Part shown: in pieces, positions 6,656 to 12,569 of the stretch
Numbering within the stretch: the stretch's first letter is position 1
Layout of the letters: each line of letters opens with the position of its first letter
Assembly: GCA_004298725.1 (NCBI GenBank)
Contig: SCQA01000119.1
Coordinates: 1-12,893, forward strand
Direction: 5' to 3'
Length of the DNA stretch: 12,893 bases
DNA from: a bacterium
GTDB taxonomy: Bacteria; Desulfobacterota; GWC2-55-46
Notes under the pieces: model-generated
What the model saw: the letters and a program-made list of their open reading frames with translations, nothing else
Database searches by the model: none
Told to the model about the DNA's origin: nothing
Program-made: the position numbers and the translations under genes

Positions 6656-6664
6656 GGAGTCTCC
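6656..6664. promoter_or_regulatory. Shared palindromic ribosome-binding site of two divergent genes
   Basis: GGAGTCTCC supplies GGAG to both strands: 5 nt before the GTG of the DUF2513 gene (+) and 7 nt before the ATG of the Ner-like gene (-). Only 11 nt separate the two start codons, so no promoter fits between them and each must be transcribed from within or beyond the other gene. Confidence 0.65.
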
Positions 6665-7033
6665 GTGAAACGCGACTTTGATCTTATTCGCCGCCTTATG
6701 AAAGATATTGAAAGTGTGCCTGCTGGGAAAAAATATAAAGACATCGGCTATTTGTTGCCCGACTATGACGCTGATACTGTTTATAAGCATATTTCCCTTC
6801 TTTTAGATGCCAACCTGATAAAAGGTAGAACTGTAAATCTGATGCGTGGTATAAGTGGTGTCGTGATAGATGGTCTCACTTGGAGCGGACACGATTTTTT
6901 AGATGCCGCAAAAGATGACACCCTTTGGAATAAAGCCAAAGAAACCGTGCTTACGCCGGCCGTTGCCATTACCTTTGAACTCCTTTGTGATTGGTTAAAA
7001 CAACAGGCGAAAGAGAAGTTAGGACTTCCTTGA
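6665..7033 (+). CDS. DUF2513 domain protein
   Basis: A 122-residue protein with the DUF2513 pattern: opening KRDFDLIRRLMKDIE, a middle segment YDADTVYKHISLLLDANLI that resembles a winged helix, and the family signature LTWSGHDFLDAAKDDTLWNK at about residues 71-90. The family is common in phages and integrative elements, and its function is unknown; the fold suggests DNA binding. The start is GTG with GGAG 5 nt upstream. It runs plus-strand, against the early transcript, and its last 65 nt overlap the 3' end of the minus-strand gene 6969-7187. Its promoter must be in or beyond the Ner-like gene. It may be expressed in lysogens. Confidence 0.85.
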   Translation: MKRDFDLIRRLMKDIESVPAGKKYKDIGYLLPDYDADTVYKHISLLLDANLIKGRTVNLMRGISGVVIDGLTWSGHDFLDAAKDDTLWNKAKETVLTPAVAITFELLCDWLKQQAKEKLGLP

Positions 7034-7187
7034 GTTCTCTTGCGCAATTCTGATAACATATAGCTCCATGCTCTATTAGTTTTTTTCCCATTGGGTCTTC
7101 TTCGTGTGCCGCATCGCACCATTTGCGCCGCGCGCTATGTTCCCATTGCTCGATCAACTTGTTAAGTGGCTTGTATTTAAGACTCAT
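6969..7187 (-). CDS. Small helical phage protein, 72 aa, first gene of the early transcript
   Basis: A soluble, helical, charged protein (LNKLIEQWEHSARRKWCDAA, then KKLIEHGAICYQNCARELKEVL) of a kind seen in many phage and mobile elements; I know no function. GGAGG stands 10 nt before the ATG and the early promoter about 45 nt upstream, so it would be the first product of lytic transcription. Three cysteines. The 3' end overlaps the DUF2513 gene tail to tail. Confidence 0.7.
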   Translation of the reverse strand: MSLKYKPLNKLIEQWEHSARRKWCDAAHEEDPMGKKLIEHGAICYQNCARELKEVLTSLSPVVLTNHKGVQR

Positions 7188-7205
7188 ATATTTTTTGCCT
7201 CCAAG

Positions 7206-7221
7206 GTTAATGCGGATTAAC
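7206..7221. promoter_or_regulatory. Candidate operator 1: GTTAA-N6-TTAAC
   Basis: A perfect inverted repeat placed just downstream of the expected start point (about 7225) of the leftward early promoter. Its right arm shares TAACTGA with the palindrome at 7238-7250; the two copies are 21 bp apart, two turns of the helix, suggesting cooperative binding by the repressor or the Ner-like protein. Confidence 0.5.
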
Positions 7222-7231
7222 TGATGAAGGG

Positions 7232-7260
7232 AGTATACTAACTGAGTTAGGATATGTCAA
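7232..7260 (-). promoter_or_regulatory. Early promoter of the phage (leftward)
   Basis: On the minus strand a perfect -35 box TTGACA (7260-7255) is followed after 17 nt by TATACT (7237-7232), five of six matching the -10 consensus. Transcription would begin near 7225 and run into the gene at 7187 and on through the Ner-like, transposase, ATPase and Gam genes. A palindrome fills most of the spacer. Confidence 0.8.
7238..7250. promoter_or_regulatory. Candidate operator 2: CTAAC-TGA-GTTAG
   Basis: A perfect 5-3-5 palindrome lying wholly in the 17-nt spacer of the early promoter. A protein bound here would block RNA polymerase. The most likely ligands are the divergent repressor (7285-8088) or the Ner-like protein. 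Confidence 0.6.
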
Positions 7261-7284
7261 GGACTTTTTAGGATTATACGAACT

Positions 7285-8088
7285 ATGTCTTTAGGTACGC
7301 GCTTAAAAGCCTTACGTGGTTCACGTTCAAAAGCAGATTTTGCCAGAGAACTCGGCATAACACCTGACTATGTGAGGATGCTTGAAGGTGATGAGAAACA
7401 CCCTGGGCAGACTTTGTTAGAATTGTTTTGCCTGAAATACTCGATAAACAAAGACTGGCTCCTCACCGGAATAGGCTGGGCATCTTCACCATCAAGCTCT
7501 TGGAAGGCAGAAGAATGGATCACTGAGAAATTTGAAGGAAGTGACATCTCAAAAGCATTTATATTGACCTATCACGACGGGCTTGGAGGATGCGCTAACG
7601 GTTTCATTTTGGATACGAAGCGCGGCGTCCTCTCCATGGAAGGAGGCTCTACGCGCTCAGGTTACACGGGCGGCGGGCCAAATATATACCGCAAAATTCT
7701 TGAAAAGATAAAAGGTAAAGGACTACCTGTTTATGTGCGTAGATTTAAGGCGAATGAAACCCCTGCATGGAATAAGACCGATTTGTCTGAACTTCTTGCA
7801 GGGCCGGATATAGGGCATTTAGATATAGAGGCTGAACTGAGATATCTTCGCCCGGACTTATATTCTGAAGAAAAGCTTCTTGAAAAAGAACTCTCTACGA
7901 AGTACCCTGAAGACGAAAAGCTCATAAATCTGGTAAAAAAACTCGAACGCATATACAAGGAAGGCAACCTTAAAGAGAGGGCGGAAGTCCGCGGGATTAT
8001 CGAGGAAGTTTATGATGAATTAGCTGGTAAGCTGGAGCCTGCGGCAAACGAAAATATAAAAAAAGACCGTGCAGGCAACGGCGATTAA
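7285..8088 (+). CDS. Lysogeny repressor (XRE-type helix-turn-helix), divergent from the early operon
   Basis: A 267-residue protein divergently oriented to the early promoter, the place and direction of the Mu c repressor. Residues about 4-62 form an XRE helix-turn-helix: RLKALRGSRSKADFARELGI, TPDYVRMLEGDEKHP, then SINKDWLLTGIGW. The middle (about 95-150) is Gly-rich (GLGGCANGF, GGSTRSGYTGGGP) and the last third is charged and helical, probably for multimerisation. No Ser/Lys pair of a LexA/cI-type self-cleaving domain is evident, so SOS-type cleavage is not predicted. The ribosome site is weak (AGGA, 11 nt from the ATG), fitting low-level expression. Its own promoter could not be fixed. Operators are probably the palindromes at 7206-7250. 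Confidence 0.8.
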   Translation: MSLGTRLKALRGSRSKADFARELGITPDYVRMLEGDEKHPGQTLLELFCLKYSINKDWLLTGIGWASSPSSSWKAEEWITEKFEGSDISKAFILTYHDGLGGCANGFILDTKRGVLSMEGGSTRSGYTGGGPNIYRKILEKIKGKGLPVYVRRFKANETPAWNKTDLSELLAGPDIGHLDIEAELRYLRPDLYSEEKLLEKELSTKYPEDEKLINLVKKLERIYKEGNLKERAEVRGIIEEVYDELAGKLEPAANENIKKDRAGNGD

Positions 8089-8120
8089 GGCCATGGGCCC
8101 TTGGCACAGTATATTGTATA

Positions 8121-8196
8121 GCGTGCAGGCGAATAAGAGGACGCCGCGCCGGCGACTGCCGGTGCGACGTGGACGAACGGCAGATGAGTATCACGC
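8121..8196 (+). other. GC-rich structured segment after the repressor gene
   Basis: Nested complementary arms fall within 76 nt: GCGTG (8121-8125) with CACGC (8192-8196) as an outer stem, GGCG (8128-8131) with CGCC (8142-8145), and a strong hairpin GCGCCGGC (8146-8153) with GCCGGTGC (8158-8165, one G-U pair) around GACT. This looks like a folded transcript or a protein-binding region. I do not recognise a known RNA family in it. Confidence 0.35.
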
Positions 8197-8214
8197 ATCG
8201 ATAAGGATACTTTT
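8187..8214 (+). terminator. Possible weak terminator after the repressor gene
   Basis: AGTATC (8187-8192) and GATACT (8206-8211) form a 6-bp stem with a long 13-nt loop, followed by TTT. The stem is short and AT-rich, so termination would be inefficient; it may partly separate the repressor from the downstream accessory genes. Confidence 0.3.
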
Positions 8215-8226
8215 AAAAAAGGACGG

Positions 8227-8454
8227 TTGGTCTTAGAAACTTTTCGTCAAATTGAAAAACAGGCTATTGAAGAAGCATGGCAGTGCATCGAACTTAAAAA
8301 TATATCAGCTTGTAAAAAAACCGATGATGAATTATTTGAACTCACGGGTAAGGAATTAAGTGTGCCGGGAAAGGAAATAAAGCGCCTTCATACTCTTATA
8401 ACGGCTATTTACTCTATGTCTGGCGAAGCGGCGGAAATAATAACTCTTAAATGA
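8227..8454 (+). CDS. Small helical protein, 75 aa, AT-rich accessory gene
   Basis: I do not recognise it. The product is soluble, helical and charged (FRQIEKQAIEEAWQCIELK, then VPGKEIKRLHTLITAIYSMSG). The start is tentatively the TTG at 8227, with AAAAAAGGA 3 nt before it; the spacing is short, so the true start is uncertain. Base composition is visibly richer in A and T than the transposition genes, as is common for accessory genes carried near prophage ends. It is followed by an AT-rich palindrome and the exported-protein gene on the same strand. Confidence 0.5.
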   Translation: MVLETFRQIEKQAIEEAWQCIELKNISACKKTDDELFELTGKELSVPGKEIKRLHTLITAIYSMSGEAAEIITLK

Positions 8455-8456
8455 AT

Positions 8457-8479
8457 TATACTATATTTCTTATAGTATA
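8457..8479. repeat. AT-rich palindrome TATACTATA-TTTCT-TATAGTATA
   Basis: A perfect 9-bp inverted repeat with a 5-nt centre, starting 3 nt after the stop of the 75-aa gene and ending 16 nt before the ATG of the exported-protein gene. It contains TATACT on the minus strand and TATAGT on the plus strand, both -10-like. It could be an operator over the promoter of the downstream gene. Confidence 0.55.
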
Positions 8480-8494
8480 TAGCTTGTGAACTTA

Positions 8495-8923
8495 ATGAAA
8501 AAATACCTCGCTCTCTTGACTATAGTGCCCTTAATTTTAATAATCTCTGCCCCCGCTTATGGAAAACATCCTCACAAAGAAAAAGAATACCAGAAGGTCT
8601 GGTGTGATAAGGCCGGCGGCGTGATGGAGTATGTGGTCTCCGGCGGCTCAAGGGTTGACTGCTTGACAACTACTCACGCGGTGGAGGTTGAGTTCGCGCC
8701 AAAATGGCAAGAAGCGATCGGGCAGGCATTATATTATGGCAAGAAGACCAAGCGCACACCGGGGATTGTACTTATCCTTGAAAGTAAGGTCGATAATAAA
8801 TACCTCGGCAGGCTGATTTATACCTTAAAGAAAAACTACCCTTTTGTCCGTGTATGGCCGATAAGGGCAAAGGATATAAAAACGGATGGGGTTACACCTG
8901 CTGAGATAGAAAAGGAGCCTTAA
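8495..8923 (+). CDS. Exported protein with a possible PD-(D/E)XK nuclease-like core
   Basis: 142 residues from the ATG at 8495 (a GTG three codons upstream is possible; neither has a good ribosome site). Residues 1-23 are a signal peptide (LALLTIVPLILIISAPAYG). The mature part has E45 (GGVMEYV), D55 (SRVDCL), E64/E66 and K70 (HAVEVEFAPKWQEAIGQALY) and a following strand PGIVLILE. I have seen this overall pattern in short hypothetical proteins of Proteobacteria and their mobile elements; the acidic/Lys spacing resembles PD-(D/E)XK nuclease folds, but this is a reading by eye. Two cysteines (C37, C56) could form a disulfide in the periplasm. It lies at the phage edge with its neighbour and probably is a lysogeny-expressed cargo gene. 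It may instead be a host gene. Confidence 0.6.
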   Translation: MKKYLALLTIVPLILIISAPAYGKHPHKEKEYQKVWCDKAGGVMEYVVSGGSRVDCLTTTHAVEVEFAPKWQEAIGQALYYGKKTKRTPGIVLILESKVDNKYLGRLIYTLKKNYPFVRVWPIRAKDIKTDGVTPAEIEKEP

Positions 8924-9122
8924 TGCAGGAACACCGCGACGCTTTTTAAAATCAACACTTGTTTGATTCTATGCCACCATATGCCACAGTTTCCAAGTAA
9001 ATCCCATTGTTTTTTTGTCATTTATCACGTTTATTCATTATATTTATAACACTCGTCAACAGACGGCGTACCGTTGTTCTCCGTGAAATCTTATATAAAT
9101 ATCAGGTTTTACACTGGCGCTA
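8924..9122. other. AT-rich gap, likely holding the prophage end
   Basis: No gene is supported here. It holds T-rich runs and a tandem ATGCCAC (8971-8977 and 8981-8987, 10 bp apart). Mu-like elements end outside the repressor with TG/CA and several transposase-binding repeats; this gap between phage-like and host-like genes is the best place for that end. The exact end cannot be fixed without the other end or an empty site. Confidence 0.35.
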
Positions 9123-9476
9123 TTATTTTCTAAGATCAGACGTGGAGAGGAGCGCGGACGCTTTAATCTCCATGTGCGGCGAGTTTCCGCCTATATACCT
9201 TGGAACAACCACAACCTTGCAGGATAAATAATCCAGATGGTCGTCGTCAACGCAGATATCAGGGACAAAAGGCAAAGGATTATTTTTTGAATAGACAGTA
9301 CCGTCTATCCCATGCTGACTTAGAATGAAGGAATACTCAGAGGTCGGCCCGCCGGTCCAAAAATCAACTGCGTTGCCGAAGTTGCGAAGCGTTTCTATCG
9401 TCTCTTTTATCCCGGGCCGGGGCGTCATATCAGCCATGCCAAGGACAGTGCCGCTTACGTCGAACAATATACGCAT
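9123..9476 (-). CDS. Small HAD-superfamily protein with a DxSGT motif
   Basis: A 117-residue protein with the HAD-fold order of motifs. Motif I is LFDVSGTVLG, with nucleophile D6 but Ser at the position of the second aspartate (DxSGT rather than DxDGT). Motif II is VDFWTGG (T41). A candidate motif III lysine is K64. Motif IV is VDDDH (D77-D79). There is no room for a cap domain, so a protein or nucleotide phosphate could be the substrate. DxSG is known in LHPP/HDHD2-type HAD proteins, so it may still be active, though loss of the general acid usually lowers turnover. GGAGG stands 8 nt before the ATG. It lies beyond the terminator of the sensor-kinase operon and is probably host, but could be the outermost phage gene. 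Confidence 0.75.
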   Translation of the reverse strand: MRILFDVSGTVLGMADMTPRPGIKETIETLRNFGNAVDFWTGGPTSEYSFILSQHGIDGTVYSKNNPLPFVPDICVDDDHLDYLSCKVVVVPRYIGGNSPHMEIKASALLSTSDLRK

Positions 9477-9589
9477 AGGCTTTGCCTCCGTAACGCTTTT
9501 GATGCAAAAATAGTAGCATAAACATAATTAGGACAAGATTAGACAGTACGTTTTTAAGCCTTTACCGGTATGACATTACTGCATAGGCA

Positions 9590-9629
9590 TAAAAAAAGCC
9601 GTCCGCCGCGCAAATAGCGGCAGACGGCT
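9590..9629 (-). terminator. Rho-independent terminator of the two-component operon
   Basis: On the minus strand, AGCCGTC (9629-9623) pairs with GACGGCT (9603-9597), with an inner GCCGC/GCGGC stem after one mismatch and a 7-nt loop, followed directly by a run of seven T. It stands about 80 nt after the sensor kinase stop and closes the response regulator-kinase transcript. Confidence 0.9.
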
Positions 9630-9708
9630 GATACATTCATAACAAGCGGCTAAAACCCGGTTATAACGAACCGCAAAGCCCTTTTATTCCAGCAGTTTCA
9701 ACTATACT

Positions 9709-11121
9709 CTATTTACCGCTGACGCCTGCTTTCTTGGGAAGCGTTATTGTAAAGACAGAACCCTTGCCAACCTCGCTCTTTACGTCAATCTTGCCGCCGT
9801 GCGCCTCGACAACGGTACGCACAATTGACAAACCAAGCCCGCTTCCGACGGTAACGGTACGGCTTGCTTCAACACGGTAGAACCTGTCGAATATCTTATC
9901 TGTCTCTCCGGCAGATATGCCTATGCCCGTGTCCTCCACCGTTATAACCGCGTTGCCGTTGTCCTCGCCGACCGTTATGTCCACGGAGCCGCCAGACCTG
10001 TTGTATTTTATCGCGTTTTCGATAATATTTGAAAAGACTTCCGTAAGCCCTTCCCTGTCTCCGCGAATTATTATATTGCCTCCTGAGAGGCCGATATTGA
10101 CGGCTTTGGCAACGGCTGACGGCTCTATAAGTTTCAAAACATCCTTCAATATATCTTTAAGGTCTATTCTGGCGCTCTTTACCTCAATGCCCTTTGTGTC
10201 AAACCTTGAGACGACAAGCAGGCGGTTTATGATGTCACACATCCTGTTGACCGTGTCGCCGATTTTTCTTATGGCCTCTTTATAATCTTCGGTATTTCTT
10301 TCACGCGTAAGCATCACGTCGCAAAAACTTTTTATTATTGAAGTCGGCGTTCTCAGTTCGTGCGAGGCGTTTGACAAGAATTGTTTTTGCCTCGCAAACG
10401 ACCCCTCAAGCTGGCTGAGCATGGTATTGAAACTTAATGCGAGCGGCTCCAGCTCCGTAGCCATGCCCTTCTCGTCAACGCGGTCGCTTAGGTTCTCTTC
10501 GGTTATCTGGCTTATTTTCGCGGTGAACGCCCTGAGCGACCGAAGCGCCCAATTCGTTATCACAAGCACGCCCACTGTGCAGATGATAAAAATAGCGGGG
10601 AAGATGATCATGACTATATCTTTAAACGACTTCATCAGCCGGTTCGTCTGGTCAAGCGACTCCGCGGCCTGAAACGTCAGCACGCCCATTGAAGAATACT
10701 TGAAAGACTGCGTTATCATGCGCATTTCCCTATTTTCCGGCCCTACTACGCTGTCGTATAAAGGCGTCATGCTCTCCTGCGATACCGGCAGGCTTGCGCC
10801 GGCAAGTGAAAGCGACGGCGAGCGCACCAGTATCTGTCCGGCTTGGTTGTAAATCTGATAATAATGGCCGGAGAGCTTTTCAGCGTAATCGCCGGTTGTG
10901 GCCTGAGCGACCTCGGCAAGGCCCATGGCAATCTGGCCGTGTTCGTCTTCAACGGTTAGGAGGTTCGCAAGCGAGTTGGTGGTTGACTTCAGGTGGTCGT
11001 CAACAAGGCTGACGACAACGCTTTCAAGCTTGTAGTACATGAAAACCTCAAGCCCGATAAAGACGATTGAAAAGACTGCAAGAAACCAGACGACAAGCTT
11101 TATTTTAATTGAATTAAACAT
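9709..11121 (-). CDS. Sensor histidine kinase (two-component system)
   Basis: A complete 470-residue membrane kinase. TM1 is about 8-30 and TM2 about 169-192, enclosing a periplasmic sensor region of about 135 residues with no domain I can name. A HAMP linker follows (about 193-245). The HisKA motif SNASHELRTP places the phosphorylated histidine at H254. The ATP-binding domain has the N-box NIIENAIKYN (N365, N369), G1 box EDTGIGIS (D397-G401), F-box FDRFYRVE and G2 box GSGLGLSIV (426-434). It would phosphorylate the OmpR-type regulator encoded 17 nt upstream. The stimulus cannot be told from sequence; the general layout is shared with envelope-stress and metal sensors. The ribosome site (AAGGCGG) is modest. 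All catalytic motifs are intact. Confidence 0.96.
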   Translation of the reverse strand: MFNSIKIKLVVWFLAVFSIVFIGLEVFMYYKLESVVVSLVDDHLKSTTNSLANLLTVEDEHGQIAMGLAEVAQATTGDYAEKLSGHYYQIYNQAGQILVRSPSLSLAGASLPVSQESMTPLYDSVVGPENREMRMITQSFKYSSMGVLTFQAAESLDQTNRLMKSFKDIVMIIFPAIFIICTVGVLVITNWALRSLRAFTAKISQITEENLSDRVDEKGMATELEPLALSFNTMLSQLEGSFARQKQFLSNASHELRTPTSIIKSFCDVMLTRERNTEDYKEAIRKIGDTVNRMCDIINRLLVVSRFDTKGIEVKSARIDLKDILKDVLKLIEPSAVAKAVNIGLSGGNIIIRGDREGLTEVFSNIIENAIKYNRSGGSVDITVGEDNGNAVITVEDTGIGISAGETDKIFDRFYRVEASRTVTVGSGLGLSIVRTVVEAHGGKIDVKSEVGKGSVFTITLPKKAGVSGK

Positions 11122-11138
11122 TATAAACCGCCTTATTG

Positions 11139-11810
11139 CTACTCGCTCTTTAACATGTAACCTGCGCCGCGCACGGTGTGAATGAGCTTCTTTCCGGCGC
11201 CCTTATCTATTTTGTTGCGCAGGTAATTTATATAAACGTCAACCACGTTCGAGTCCATGTCCGAATCTTCGTGGTAGATATGCTCGATAATTTCGGTTCT
11301 GCTTACCACGTTGTCTTTTCTGTACGCGAGATACTCCAAAAGCGCGTACTCCCGCGCGGAAAGCGTAATACCCTTTCCGCCCCGCTTCACTTCGTGGTTG
11401 GCCGTGTTTATCTCAAGATTGTCAATGCATATCGCGGCCTGCTTTACGTCCACCTTGCGCCTTATGAGAGAGCGTATCCTCGCGAGCAACTCGCCGAATA
11501 CGAATGGCTTGGTAAGATAGTCGTCCGCGCCTATGTCAAGGCCTTTTATTTTATCCACGAGCGAATCCCTCGCGGTAAGCATAATTACCGGAGTGCTTAT
11601 GCCCTTATGGCGCATCTTTGTAAGCATTGTAAGGCCGTCCATCACCGGCAACATTATATCAAGTATCACGACGTCAGCCGAGAAGTTCTCAGCCATGTAA
11701 AGCCCCTCTTCACCGTCATGGGCCACGTCAACCACGTAATTCTCCTCTTCAAGGCCCTGCCTTATGATGGCCGCAAGGTCTTTTTCGTCTTCAATAAGCA
11801 AAATCCTCAT
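11139..11810 (-). CDS. OmpR/PhoB-family response regulator
   Basis: 223 residues from the ATG at 11810, which has GGAGG 6 nt upstream; an in-frame ATG five codons earlier overlaps that site and is rejected. The receiver domain (about 1-115) has the acidic pair E7/D8, phospho-acceptor D51 (VVILDIMLP), T79 (IMLTARD) and K101 (DDYLTKPF). A winged-helix effector domain of the OmpR type (about 125-222) has LSAREYALLEYLAYRKDNVV, the recognition region SNVVDVYINYLRNKID and the wing IHTVRGAGYML. It should bind promoters when phosphorylated by the kinase encoded next, 17 nt downstream in the same operon. The upstream gap 11811-11963 holds no gene and no clear promoter. Confidence 0.97.
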   Translation of the reverse strand: MRILLIEDEKDLAAIIRQGLEEENYVVDVAHDGEEGLYMAENFSADVVILDIMLPVMDGLTMLTKMRHKGISTPVIMLTARDSLVDKIKGLDIGADDYLTKPFVFGELLARIRSLIRRKVDVKQAAICIDNLEINTANHEVKRGGKGITLSAREYALLEYLAYRKDNVVSRTEIIEHIYHEDSDMDSNVVDVYINYLRNKIDKGAGKKLIHTVRGAGYMLKSE

Positions 11811-11963
11811 GCGATGCCTCCTCATTTACCTGCCTGACTCAGAAAACTTCTTGTTGCTTATCGTTGACACAAACGCGCCTTACAAGATACGCTCAACCGT
11901 TAGATGCCGCTTAATAAACAGGCTTTTCTTTTATCTTCTGAACTCGGAATTGACGCGAAGACA

Positions 11964-12404
11964 TCAGCGTTTCGAACCGTGAATACCGTGACCGTGGTTA
12001 TTTGTGCCGTCAAGGCTACGTCCGTCAGAACTGAGCACAACGGTGTCAACCCATCCACCTACGCGGTGAGTAAAGCGGTAACGGCGGGCTACGGCGTCAA
12101 GCAACTCCCATCGGCCATCATTTATTTTGTTTCCTGAAGCGTCGAAGACGTCCAAACTGCCGTTTTCGCGAGCCACAAGCGTCTGACCGGCTACCCAATT
12201 CCATGTGCCCGCAACTTCATTACCGCGTGTCTGTGACTGGCCGTCCGCGTATTCTATCCGTTTTATCTCGCCACTATCAACCGGCAAAGTAAACTTGCGT
12301 CCGTCCTTTGTAATTACCGTCATCTCCGCCGAAGCCGTTGAGAATGACAAGAACAACGATAAAGCCAGAACTCCTTGCACGACCGGTTTCAAATATCTCC
12401 CCAT
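11964..12404 (-). CDS. Secreted protein with a small C-terminal beta-rich domain
   Basis: 146 residues with a signal peptide (hydrophobic 9-22, cleavage probably after A26 in TASA-E). An N-terminal segment VITKDGRKFTLPVDSGEI is followed from about residue 66 by a domain with a pattern I have seen in periplasmic or secreted proteins of unknown function: GTWNWVAGQTLVA, a GRWELLD strand, then GGWVDTVVLSSDGRSLDGTN and a His/Gly-rich end. It reads as a small beta-barrel or sheet of the kind that may bind a ligand or cell wall, without catalytic residues. AAGGAGGG stands 7 nt before the ATG. A palindrome 46 nt upstream may be its operator. No terminator is clear downstream, so some read-through into the response regulator gene is possible. 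Confidence 0.75.
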   Translation of the reverse strand: MGRYLKPVVQGVLALSLFLSFSTASAEMTVITKDGRKFTLPVDSGEIKRIEYADGQSQTRGNEVAGTWNWVAGQTLVARENGSLDVFDASGNKINDGRWELLDAVARRYRFTHRVGGWVDTVVLSSDGRSLDGTNNHGHGIHGSKR

Positions 12405-12449
12405 TTACATTCCCTCCTTAATAATTAACATAAAGGCCTTCTCTGGTAA

Positions 12450-12466
12450 TAATATCAAAGATATTA
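12450..12466. promoter_or_regulatory. Candidate operator TAATATC-AAA-GATATTA
   Basis: A perfect 7-3-7 inverted repeat 46 nt upstream of the start of the secreted protein gene, where a promoter would lie. The length and symmetry suit a dimeric regulator; the AT-rich sequence makes chance more likely than for a GC-rich one. Confidence 0.4.
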
Positions 12467-12546
12467 CAATACAGATTAAAATTCGATTAAAAAATACAAG
12501 AAAAACCGCTTGATACAAGAGGCGTACATACGATGAAATGAATGAA

Positions 12547-12569
12547 GGGGCTGTCATTATGACAGCCCC
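12547..12569 (-). terminator. Strong hairpin, probable terminator of the edge peptide gene
   Basis: GGGGCTGTCAT and ATGACAGCCCC are perfect 11-bp inverses with a single base at the centre. On the minus strand it is followed by the T-rich TTCATTCATTTC, so it may terminate transcription from the small gene at 12796-12882; the plus-strand side is not T-rich. Confidence 0.6.

Larger units (their letters stand above)
1..8923 (-). mobile_element. Mu-like transposable prophage, early end (partial)
   Basis: A run of minus-strand genes holds a Gam-like protein, a MuB-like AAA+ ATPase, a DD35E transposase of the MuA kind, and a Ner-like regulator, with a divergent helix-turn-helix repressor on the plus strand. 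This is the gene order of the left end of phage Mu, read right to left. The late genes (head, tail, packaging) would lie beyond position 1. The right-hand limit given here is an inference: the phage end should lie outside the repressor, and the two accessory genes up to 8923 are included because they are AT-rich and divergent from the host operon. The terminal TG/CA and the 5-bp target duplication could not be identified because only one end is in view. Confidence 0.85.

Noticed and set aside
7238..7284. Rightward promoter for the repressor gene
   Set aside because: TATACG at 7275-7280 is -10-like, but no acceptable -35 lies at the right distance and the transcript would be nearly leaderless, so no promoter is called.
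8121..8211. Cyclic-di-GMP or cobalamin riboswitch
   Set aside because: The CACGC sequence suggested a cyclic-di-GMP riboswitch, but none of the conserved core bases follow, and no cobalamin-type motif is present.
9007..9231. 74-codon plus-strand frame across the phage-end gap
   Set aside because: It runs into the HAD gene in antisense, has no ribosome site and a low-complexity composition.
11811..11825. Upstream in-frame ATG for the response regulator
   Set aside because: That ATG overlaps the GGAGG site of the downstream ATG and adds residues not usual for the family, so the start at 11810 is preferred.
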